Assembly (NCBI GenBank): GCA_020253595.1
Contig: JADCBH010000163.1
Span: 1-12,870, forward strand
Reading direction: 5' to 3'
DNA length: 12,870 bases
Origin: Brevundimonas sp.
GTDB taxonomy: Bacteria; Pseudomonadota; Alphaproteobacteria; Caulobacterales; Caulobacteraceae
Shown one piece after another: positions 1-6,787 of this stretch. A model generated the notes under the pieces. It was not told the DNA's origin. It ran no database searches and saw nothing but the letters and a program-made list of their open reading frames with translations. The position numbers and the translations under genes were made by a program. Each line of letters opens with the position of its first letter. Positions within the stretch are counted from its first letter, which is position 1.

Positions 1-619
1 CGGCTTCTCCTTCATGCGCGACGGGCCTCTCGATATGCGCATGTCCGGCGAGGGCGAGAGCGCCGCCGACATCGTGAACACCTGGGACCACGGGCCGCTG
101 GCCCATATCCTGAAGCTCTATGGCGAGGAGCGGCAGTCGGGTCGCATCGCCACGGCCATCCTGAGGCGTCGCACAAGCGCACCCTTCACCCGCACGCTGG
201 ATCTGGCCGAGGTGGTCGAGAAGGCGCTGGGCGGCCGGCGCGGCGCGCCCACTCATCCTGCCACCCGCACGTTTCAGGCGCTGCGCATTGCCGTGAACGA
301 TGAGTTGGGTGAACTGACCGCAGGCCTGGAGGCGGCCGAGGCCACCCTGTCGCCCGGCGGCCGTCTGGCGGTCGTGACCTTCCACTCGCTGGAAGACCGC
401 ATCGTGAAGGCCTTCCTGACCGAGCGCAGCGGCAATGCGCCCGGCGGATCGCGTCACGCCCCGGTCGCAGTCGAGACCCGAAAGCCCAGCTTCACCCTGG
501 CCTTCAAGGGAGCCCGCGAGGCCGGAGAGGCCGAGCTGGCCACCAACCCGCGCGCCCGCTCAGCCCGCCTGCGCGCGGCCGTGCGCACCGAGGCTCCGGC
601 CTGGAGGGCGGCGGCATGA
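1..619 (+). CDS. rsmH: 16S rRNA (cytosine(1402)-N(4))-methyltransferase RsmH, 3' part
   Basis: C-terminal part, about 205 codons, of RsmH (formerly MraW), the SAM-dependent enzyme that methylates N4 of C1402 in the 16S rRNA decoding centre. The reading frame is open from base 2, so the start codon and the SAM-binding motif I lie to the left of the window; the first ATG inside the frame (base 14) is internal. The first visible codons give GFSFMRDGPLDMRMS, a family hallmark. Further matches are the VVTFHSLEDRIVKAF segment near the middle and the terminal NPRARSARLRAA, typical of the RsmH C-terminus. E. coli RsmH has about 313 residues, so roughly the first third is missing here. The stop overlaps the ftsL start (ATGA), as expected at the head of a dcw operon. 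Identification is firm; only the extent is limited by the window edge. Confidence 0.96.
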   Translation, partial: GFSFMRDGPLDMRMSGEGESAADIVNTWDHGPLAHILKLYGEERQSGRIATAILRRRTSAPFTRTLDLAEVVEKALGGRRGAPTHPATRTFQALRIAVNDELGELTAGLEAAEATLSPGGRLAVVTFHSLEDRIVKAFLTERSGNAPGGSRHAPVAVETRKPSFTLAFKGAREAGEAELATNPRARSARLRAAVRTEAPAWRAAA

Positions 620-1071
620 CCCGTAACCCGGTCCAGGCCCTGTTCGACTGGAAGGTTCGCGGCATTCGCTGGATCGAGATCATCCTGTTGGTCGTCGTGG
701 CGGCCCTGGTTCTGTCGGTCTACGTGGCCAAGGCTGGTGCTGCTCGCGAGAGCGCCCGCATCAGCCAGCTGGAGCGCGAAATCGCCGAGACCCGTCAGAG
801 GGTCCGCCTGCTCCGCGCCGAGGCCGCGCGACTGGAACAACCGGCCCGTCTGGAAGTGCTGTCGCGATCGGCGGGTCTCGCCCCTGTCGAGATGAAACAT
901 CAGGCCGACGAGAGCGCGCTCGACAGTCTGGTCCCGCTGCCTGAGCCCGCACCTGTCGCGCCCGCTGAACCGTCGTCCGGGGCCGCCCCAGCCGATGCCG
1001 CAGCTGCCCAGGTCGAGGCCTCCGCGACCGCTCCCGCGGCCGCTGCTCCCGCAGAGGAGCCGGTGCGATGA
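616..1071 (+). CDS. ftsL: Cell division protein FtsL
   Basis: Small bitopic divisome protein of 151 aa that, with FtsB and FtsQ, activates FtsWI at the septum. Visible layout: a short cytoplasmic N-terminus with basic and aromatic residues (1-19), one membrane helix at about 20-38 (IEIILLVVVAALVLSVYV), then a periplasmic coiled coil at about 45-78 rich in Leu, Glu and Arg (QLEREI, RVRLLRAEAARLE). The region after about residue 105 is almost entirely Ala, Pro, Glu and Ser. FtsL diverges strongly in sequence, so the call rests on topology plus its place between rsmH and ftsI. The start is supported by a strong Shine-Dalgarno sequence GGAGGG at 603-608, 7 nt before ATG 616, and by the ATGA overlap with rsmH. 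At 151 aa it is longer than E. coli FtsL (121 aa), because of the low-complexity tail. Confidence 0.88.
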   Translation: MTRNPVQALFDWKVRGIRWIEIILLVVVAALVLSVYVAKAGAARESARISQLEREIAETRQRVRLLRAEAARLEQPARLEVLSRSAGLAPVEMKHQADESALDSLVPLPEPAPVAPAEPSSGAAPADAAAAQVEASATAPAAAAPAEEPVR

Positions 1072-2804
1072 CGATTCAGGATCACCGCGCCTTCCGTCCC
1101 GCGCCGACCTCACGTCCGGTCACCTCGGCGGTATCGCCCTGGCTGCGCTGGCTGTCTGAGGCGATCTGGTTCGTCGAGCATGCCTTTGAGCGCGCGCGCG
1201 CCGACGCCAAGCCGGAAGAGGACACCCGCGTCCGCATCGTCGTCATCCAGGCCGTGTTCATCGCGGCTTTCGTGCTTCTTGCCGCCGGAGCCACCCGCGC
1301 CGCCCTGTTTGTCCCCGCAGGGGCAACCGGGGTCCACTCGGCCGCTGGCGCGCTTCAGAGAGCGGACCTGACCGATCGCAATGGCGCGCTTCTGGCGACC
1401 AACATCACCCACTACGGCCTCTACATCGACCCGTCCGAAGTCTGGGACCGCGAAGCCGCTTTCCGCCAGATTCGTCGGGCCCTCCCCGAGGTATCGGCGA
1501 GCCGCTTGCGTCGTGTCCTGAACGGTGAGCGTCGCCTGATCGTCCAGCCCGGGCTGACGCCGGCCCAGCGGCAGGCCGTGCATGCCCTGGCCCTTGGCGG
1601 CGTCTCCTTTGAGCCTGAGGATCGCCGCGTTTATCCTCTGGGGACCTCCGCCGCCCACGTCATAGGCGCGGCGGATACCGGCGGGCAGGGCGTCTCCGGC
1701 TCTGAGCTGGCCTTCAACGACGCGATCCGTCAGGCCGGGGCCCAGCGTCAGGACTTCGCTCTGTCTATCGATCTGCGTGTTCAGGGTGTGCTGGAGAACG
1801 AGCTTGCCGTCGCTGCGACCGAGGCCGGGGCCAAGGGTGCTGTGGGCGTCGTGGCCGATGCTACCACCGGCGAAATCCTCGGCATGGCGTCATGGCCGAC
1901 TTTTGATCCCAATCACCGGGGCTCCGCTCCGGAGGGGGCGACGCTGAACCGCGTCACCTCCGCCCATTACGAAATGGGCTCGGTGTTCAAGACCTTCACT
2001 GTCGCGGCTGCGCTCGATACCGGCAGGGCGGACCTCGACACCATGATTGATGCGTCGCAGGCGTATTTCATCGGCAATCGCCGGATCGCCGACTTCCATG
2101 CGACCAACAAGATCCTGTCGCTGGAGGAGGTCTTCATCCATTCCTCCAACATCGGCACCTCGCGTCTGGCCGTCGAGATGGGTGCCGACACGATGCGCGA
2201 CTACTTCCAGCGTCTGGGTCTGCTGGACGCTGCCCCGATCGAGTTGAGGGAAAGCGCCCGCCCGCGTCAGCCGCGCCAGTGGGACGACTCGACCCGCGCC
2301 TCACTGTCGTTCGGTTACGGCATCATGATCACCCCGCTGCAGATGACGGCGGCGACGGCGGCGCTGGTCAATGGCGGGATCTATCGGCCCCTGACCTTGC
2401 GTCGCGGAGGCACAGGCGACGAAGGCCGCCGGATCGTCACCGCCGAGACCTCATCGGCCATCCGCGAGCTGATGCGCGCCAATGTCCTGCGCGGCTCGGG
2501 TCGCTCGGCTGACGCCGAGGGCCTGAGGGTCGGCGGCAAAACCGGCTCGGCCAACAAGCTGGTGAACGGCCGCTATGACGCCTCGCACGGCGTGGGCTCC
2601 TTCGCTTCGGTCTTCCCCGCGGATGGTCCCGACACCACGCGTCGCTACGTCGTGTTCGTGCTTGTCGATGAACCCAGCCAGGGCTCGCGTCTGGGCGGTG
2701 CGGTCGCCGCGCCGGTGGTGGGTCGGGTCATCGACCGCATCGCGGGTTTCCTCGGGGTCCAGCGCCGGATCGATCCGCCCGCACCCGTCGAGGCAACCCC
2801 ATGA
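1068..2804 (+). CDS. ftsI: Septal peptidoglycan transpeptidase FtsI (PBP3)
   Basis: Class B penicillin-binding protein of 578 aa, the DD-transpeptidase that crosslinks septal peptidoglycan in complex with FtsW. A cytoplasmic N-terminus (1-54) precedes one signal-anchor helix at about 55-81 (IVVIQAVFIAAFVLLAAGA). The pedestal domain has the DRNG box at 103-106. The transpeptidase domain carries all three catalytic motifs: SVFK with nucleophile S305 and K308, SSN at 359-361, and KTG at 491-493. No second catalytic domain is present, which separates it from class A PBPs. Its place between ftsL and murE separates it from PBP2/MrdA. The start is supported by AGAGGAG at 1053-1059, 8 nt before the ATG, and by the 4-nt ATGA overlap with ftsL. 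It overlaps murE the same way. Length is normal for the family (E. coli 588 aa). It is the expected target of septum-specific beta-lactams. Confidence 0.97.
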   Translation: MTIQDHRAFRPAPTSRPVTSAVSPWLRWLSEAIWFVEHAFERARADAKPEEDTRVRIVVIQAVFIAAFVLLAAGATRAALFVPAGATGVHSAAGALQRADLTDRNGALLATNITHYGLYIDPSEVWDREAAFRQIRRALPEVSASRLRRVLNGERRLIVQPGLTPAQRQAVHALALGGVSFEPEDRRVYPLGTSAAHVIGAADTGGQGVSGSELAFNDAIRQAGAQRQDFALSIDLRVQGVLENELAVAATEAGAKGAVGVVADATTGEILGMASWPTFDPNHRGSAPEGATLNRVTSAHYEMGSVFKTFTVAAALDTGRADLDTMIDASQAYFIGNRRIADFHATNKILSLEEVFIHSSNIGTSRLAVEMGADTMRDYFQRLGLLDAAPIELRESARPRQPRQWDDSTRASLSFGYGIMITPLQMTAATAALVNGGIYRPLTLRRGGTGDEGRRIVTAETSSAIRELMRANVLRGSGRSADAEGLRVGGKTGSANKLVNGRYDASHGVGSFASVFPADGPDTTRRYVVFVLVDEPSQGSRLGGAVAAPVVGRVIDRIAGFLGVQRRIDPPAPVEATP

Positions 2805-4270
2805 CGGGCCCGGCAAGCCCCGTCCGTCTGTCTGATCTCCTGAAGCGGGAGGTCGCTTCCGATCCCATGATCACGGGGGTCACGGCCGACAGCCGCAAGG
2901 TCACGAATGGCCATCTGTTCGTCGCCCTGCCGGGTACCGCCGCCGACGGCCGTGCCTTCATCCCCCAGGCCCTCGCACAGGGCGCAGCCGCTGTCCTCGC
3001 GCCTCAGGACACGCCCGATGGAGTGGCGCCCTTGCTGGTGCGCTCTGGCGATGTGCGCCGGGCCTATGCCCTTGCCGCGCGCGGCTTCTATGGGGCCCAG
3101 CCCGCGACCTGCGTCGCCGTCACTGGCACCAACGGCAAGACCTCGGTCGCCGCCTTCTGCCGCCAGATCTGGGCCGTGCTGGGCCGAAAGTCGGCCAGCA
3201 TGGGCACGCTTGGCGTCGTCGCTCAATCGGGCAAGGTCACCGAGGCTCTGACCCCGCCCGGGCTTACCAGCCCCGACGCCGCCGATGCCGCTCGCCTGCT
3301 GGCCACCCTCGCCGAGGGCGGAGTGACCCATCTGGCGCTGGAGGCCTCGTCGCACGGCATCGACCAGCGCCGCCTTGACGGCGTGACGCTGAAGGCCGCC
3401 GCCTTCACCAACCTGACCCAGGACCACCTCGACTATCACGGCACCATGGAGGCCTATCGCGAGGCCAAGCTGCGCCTGTTCGAGACCCTGCTGCCGCGCG
3501 GCCGCACCGCCGTGCTAAACGCCGATTCCGACGCCTACTCGGAATTTGCCTCGGCCTCGATCATGTCGGGCCTTGGCGTCATGGCTGTCGGGGAACGCGG
3601 CCGCGATCTCAGCCTGATCGAACGCCGCGCCGTGCCCGAAGGCCAGCGCCTTATCCTTGACGTGCACGGCGAACGCCACGAGGTCCTGCTGCCGCTCGCC
3701 GGTGCCTTCCAGGCCTCGAACGCCCTGGTCGCCGCGGGTCTGTGCATCGCGGCGGGCGAGGACGCCGGCCGGACGCTGGCGGCGCTGGAGCATATCACCG
3801 GCGCGGCCGGCCGGCTCCAGCGCATCGAGGGCGGCTCGGGGCGGGGCGAGGCCTATGTCGACTATGCCCATACGCCGGACGGTCTGGAGACAGTGCTGAA
3901 GGCGCTGCGCCCCCACGCCACGGGCCGCCTGATCGTCGTCTTCGGCGCGGGCGGAGACCGGGACAAGGGCAAGCGGCCCTTGATGGGCGAGATTGCTGGG
4001 CGTCTGGCCGACATCGCCATCGTCACCGACGACAATCCCCGATCCGAAGACCCCGAGGCGATCCGTGCCCAGGTTCGTACGGGCTGCCCCTTCGCGCTGG
4101 AGATCGGCGATCGCCGCGCCGCCATTCGCGAGGCCATCGGCATGATGAAGGACGGAGATGTGGTCGTCGTCGCTGGAAAAGGGCATGAACAGGGTCAGAT
4201 CGTCGGCGGCGTGACCCACCCCTTCGACGACGCCAACGAAGTCGCCGAGGCTCTACGCATCCATGCCTGA
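2801..4270 (+). CDS. murE: UDP-MurNAc-L-Ala-D-Glu:meso-diaminopimelate ligase MurE
   Basis: Cytoplasmic ATP-dependent Mur ligase of 489 aa that adds the third stem-peptide residue. The N-terminal UDP-binding domain has the typical GVTADSRKVTNGHLFVALPG segment (26-45). The central ATPase domain has the P-loop GTNGKTS (K113), the LEASSHGID segment, and YREAK, whose K223 corresponds to the carbamylated lysine of the family. In the C-terminal domain, DNPR at 411-414 (context DDNPRSEDP) is the motif that selects meso-diaminopimelate, as expected for a Gram-negative wall, rather than lysine. The late KGHEQGQ segment is also conserved. The start is the ATG of an ATGA overlap with ftsI, with GAGG at 2790-2793 seven nt upstream. 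The 3' end overlaps murF by 8 nt. Length is normal. Confidence 0.97.
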   Translation: MTGPASPVRLSDLLKREVASDPMITGVTADSRKVTNGHLFVALPGTAADGRAFIPQALAQGAAAVLAPQDTPDGVAPLLVRSGDVRRAYALAARGFYGAQPATCVAVTGTNGKTSVAAFCRQIWAVLGRKSASMGTLGVVAQSGKVTEALTPPGLTSPDAADAARLLATLAEGGVTHLALEASSHGIDQRRLDGVTLKAAAFTNLTQDHLDYHGTMEAYREAKLRLFETLLPRGRTAVLNADSDAYSEFASASIMSGLGVMAVGERGRDLSLIERRAVPEGQRLILDVHGERHEVLLPLAGAFQASNALVAAGLCIAAGEDAGRTLAALEHITGAAGRLQRIEGGSGRGEAYVDYAHTPDGLETVLKALRPHATGRLIVVFGAGGDRDKGKRPLMGEIAGRLADIAIVTDDNPRSEDPEAIRAQVRTGCPFALEIGDRRAAIREAIGMMKDGDVVVVAGKGHEQGQIVGGVTHPFDDANEVAEALRIHA

Positions 4271-5678
4271 CACCCATCCGCCGCTGTGGACGGCGCAGGA
4301 AATCGCCCTGGCCACGGGTGGCCTTATCGAAGGCGGCGTCTTCGACGCCTCCGGGCTCACCTACAACAGCCGTGAGATCAAGCCCGGCGACCTGTTCCTG
4401 GCCCTGAAGGGCGCAAGGGACGGTCATGACTTCGCCGGTTCGGCCTTCGAGGCGGGCGCGGCCGGGGCCCTGGTCGAACGGCCCGTCGACGGCGGTCCCT
4501 GCATCGTCGTGCCCGACACCCTGAAAGCGCTGGAGGCCCTCGGTGCCGCCGCCCGCGACCGGGCCCCCCACATCCGCCGGGGCGCGGTGACCGGCAGCGT
4601 GGGCAAGACCAGCGTGACCCAGGCGATCAAGGCGGGTCTGGACCTCGCCGGTCCGGCCCATGCGTCAATCAAGAGCTACAACAACCACATCGGCGTGCCC
4701 CTGACGCTCGCCCGTATGCCGCAGACGGTGGAGCGCGCCATCTTCGAGATCGGCATGAACGCGCCTGGCGAAATCGCGCCCCTGTCGAAGATGGTCCAGC
4801 CCCACGCCGCCTGCGTGACGACGGTCGGCCCGGTCCACATCGAGGCGTTTTCCGATGGCGAGGCCGGGGTCGCGAGAGAAAAGGCCGCGATTTTCCAGGG
4901 ACTGGGTCCCGGTGGTCTGGCCATCGTCAACGGCGACAATCCCTGGTTCGACACCCTGCATCAGGCCGCCCTGCATGTCGGGGCGCGCGTCGCGACCTTT
5001 GGATCGGAGACCTTCCACGACGCACGGCTGATCGATTTCAGCCCCTTCGATGGCGGTGCCCGCGTGACCGCCGAGATCTGGGGCCGCACCCACGTCTTCC
5101 CGCTGAAGCAGTCCGGCTTCCACTGGGGACTGAACAGCCTGGCCGTAATCCTGATGCTGGATGCCCTCGATGTAACGGTCGAGACGGCGCTCGCTGCTCT
5201 TGGCGAGTTCTCGCCCCTATCCGGCCGCGGCGAAATCCGCACGGTCCATATCCAGGGCGGTGCCTTCACCCTGATTGATGAGAGCTACAACGCCAATCCG
5301 CTGTCCATGAAGGCCGGCTTCCTGTCGCTGGGAGCCAAGCCTGTCGAACGCGGCGGACGTCGGGTCGTGGTCCTGACCGACATGCTCGAACTGGGCGATC
5401 AGTCCCGGGCCCTCCATGCGGGTCTGTCCGAGCCGATCGAGGCCGCCGCTATCGATGTCGTCCACGCCGCAGGGACAGAGATGCGCCATCTCTACGAGGC
5501 CGTCACGCCCGAGCGGCGAGGCGTCTGGGCTCCGACCGCCTCGGATCTGGCCGATCAGGCCCGCGATCTCGTCGGTCCGGGCGACATCGTCATGGTCAAG
5601 GGGTCGAACGGCTCCAAGGCATCGCTTGTGGCGGCCGCCCTGCTGCGGCTAGAGCGGGACGAAGTTCCGGGGGCCTGA
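4263..5678 (+). CDS. murF: UDP-MurNAc-tripeptide:D-Ala-D-Ala ligase MurF
   Basis: Cytoplasmic Mur ligase of 471 aa that adds D-alanyl-D-alanine and completes UDP-MurNAc-pentapeptide. The N-terminal domain carries the SREIKPGDLFLALKG pattern. The ATPase P-loop is GSVGKTS (K115). SYNNHIGVPLTLARMP is the conserved stretch that follows in MurF, and DESYNANP at 339-346 is the family's most diagnostic motif, followed by SMKAG. The VLTDMLELGD and MVKGSNG segments in the C-terminal domain are also typical. The start at 4263 lies inside the end of murE (8-nt overlap); a GAGG at 4247-4250 is 12 nt away, a little far, so translation is probably coupled to murE. The gene ends in TGATG, sharing one base with mraY. 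Length is close to E. coli MurF (452 aa). Confidence 0.97.
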   Translation: MPDTHPPLWTAQEIALATGGLIEGGVFDASGLTYNSREIKPGDLFLALKGARDGHDFAGSAFEAGAAGALVERPVDGGPCIVVPDTLKALEALGAAARDRAPHIRRGAVTGSVGKTSVTQAIKAGLDLAGPAHASIKSYNNHIGVPLTLARMPQTVERAIFEIGMNAPGEIAPLSKMVQPHAACVTTVGPVHIEAFSDGEAGVAREKAAIFQGLGPGGLAIVNGDNPWFDTLHQAALHVGARVATFGSETFHDARLIDFSPFDGGARVTAEIWGRTHVFPLKQSGFHWGLNSLAVILMLDALDVTVETALAALGEFSPLSGRGEIRTVHIQGGAFTLIDESYNANPLSMKAGFLSLGAKPVERGGRRVVVLTDMLELGDQSRALHAGLSEPIEAAAIDVVHAAGTEMRHLYEAVTPERRGVWAPTASDLADQARDLVGPGDIVMVKGSNGSKASLVAAALLRLERDEVPGA

Positions 5679-6787
5679 TGTTCTACCTGCTCTACCTCTA
5701 CTACGCCGATGTTGCGCAGGATTACCCCCTGCTCAACCTGATCCAGTACCAGACGGTGCGGGTGGCGCTGGCCATGGCCACGGCCATGATCGTCGCGGTC
5801 GCGATGGGAAGCCGCTTCATCAACTGGATGCGGGTCAAGCAGGGCAAGGGTCAGCCGATCCGCGCCGACGGGCCCGTCAGCCATCTCTCGAAGGTTGGCA
5901 CGCCCACCATGGGCGGCCTCATGATCCTGGCGGGAATCGGCGTGGCGGTCTTCCTTTGGGGAGACCTGACCAACCCCTACATCTGGATCGTGTCGGGGGT
6001 GACTGCCGCCTTCGGGGTGCTGGGATTTGTCGATGACTACGCCAAGGTGACCAAGCAGACCTCGGCCGGCCTGACGTCGAAGCAGAAGCTGGCCGCCCAG
6101 ATCGCGGTCTCGGTCGTCGCCGGCATCCTGGTGGTGCTCTGGATGACGCGTTCGCCGACGTCACCGTTCCTCGAGACTTCGATTGCCTTCCCGTTCTTCA
6201 AGGACGTTCTGCTGAACATCGGCTGGTTCTACGTCGCCTTCGCCGCCTTCACGATCGTGGGCTTTTCCAATGCCGTGAACCTTACCGATGGCCTGGATGG
6301 TCTGGCCATCGTGCCGGTGATGATGGCCGCCGCCGCCTTCGGCATCATCGCCTACCTCGTCGGCAACTTCATCTTCTCGGACTACCTGGGCGTCCACCAC
6401 GTGCCGGGCTCGGGCGAACTGGCCATCTTCTGCGCCGCCATCATCGGCGGGGGCACGGGTTTCCTCTGGTACAACGCCCCGCCGGCGAAGATCTTCATGG
6501 GCGACACGGGATCGCTGGCTCTGGGCGGCGCGCTCGGCTCCATCGCGGTCGCCACCAAGCACGAGCTGGTGCTGGGCATCGTCGGCGGCCTGTTCGTCAT
6601 CGAGGCCGCCTCGGTCATGATCCAGGTCGCCTACTTCAAGGCCACCAGGAAGCGCATCTTCCTGATGGCCCCGATCCACCACCACTTCGAGAAGATGGGC
6701 TGGCCGGAATCGACGGTCGTGATCCGCTTCTGGATCGTGGCAGCCATGCTGGCCCTGATCGGGCTTTCGACGCTGAAGCTGCGGTGA
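5678..6787 (+). CDS. mraY: Phospho-N-acetylmuramoyl-pentapeptide transferase MraY
   Basis: Polytopic inner-membrane enzyme of 369 aa that transfers phospho-MurNAc-pentapeptide to undecaprenyl phosphate, making lipid I. The N-terminus carries KQGKGQPIRADGP and KVGTPTMGG, both MraY signatures. Catalytic and metal-binding residues are visible: D119-D120 in FVDDYAK, the N201-G208 segment NLTDGLDG, D276 in FMGDTGSLALGG, and the HHH triad at 334-336 in APIHHHFEKMGW. Many hydrophobic segments fit the ten-helix fold. Length is standard (E. coli 360 aa). The start ATG at 5678 forms a TGATG junction with murF and has no good Shine-Dalgarno sequence of its own, which fits termination-reinitiation. The stop is embedded in GTGA, where murD begins. 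Confidence 0.98.
   Translation: MFYLLYLYYADVAQDYPLLNLIQYQTVRVALAMATAMIVAVAMGSRFINWMRVKQGKGQPIRADGPVSHLSKVGTPTMGGLMILAGIGVAVFLWGDLTNPYIWIVSGVTAAFGVLGFVDDYAKVTKQTSAGLTSKQKLAAQIAVSVVAGILVVLWMTRSPTSPFLETSIAFPFFKDVLLNIGWFYVAFAAFTIVGFSNAVNLTDGLDGLAIVPVMMAAAAFGIIAYLVGNFIFSDYLGVHHVPGSGELAIFCAAIIGGGTGFLWYNAPPAKIFMGDTGSLALGGALGSIAVATKHELVLGIVGGLFVIEAASVMIQVAYFKATRKRIFLMAPIHHHFEKMGWPESTVVIRFWIVAAMLALIGLSTLKLR

Noticed and set aside
1073..1077. GATTC (a GANTC, CcrM-type methylation site) just after the ftsI start, with others scattered in the window
   Set aside because: The few sites noticed by eye show no clustering at a promoter, and this one lies within coding sequence. There is nothing to support a regulatory role.
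2645..3439. Long minus-strand open frame (264 codons) across the ftsI-murE junction
   Set aside because: It is antisense to two confidently identified genes and lacks recognisable motifs; it is a by-product of high GC3.
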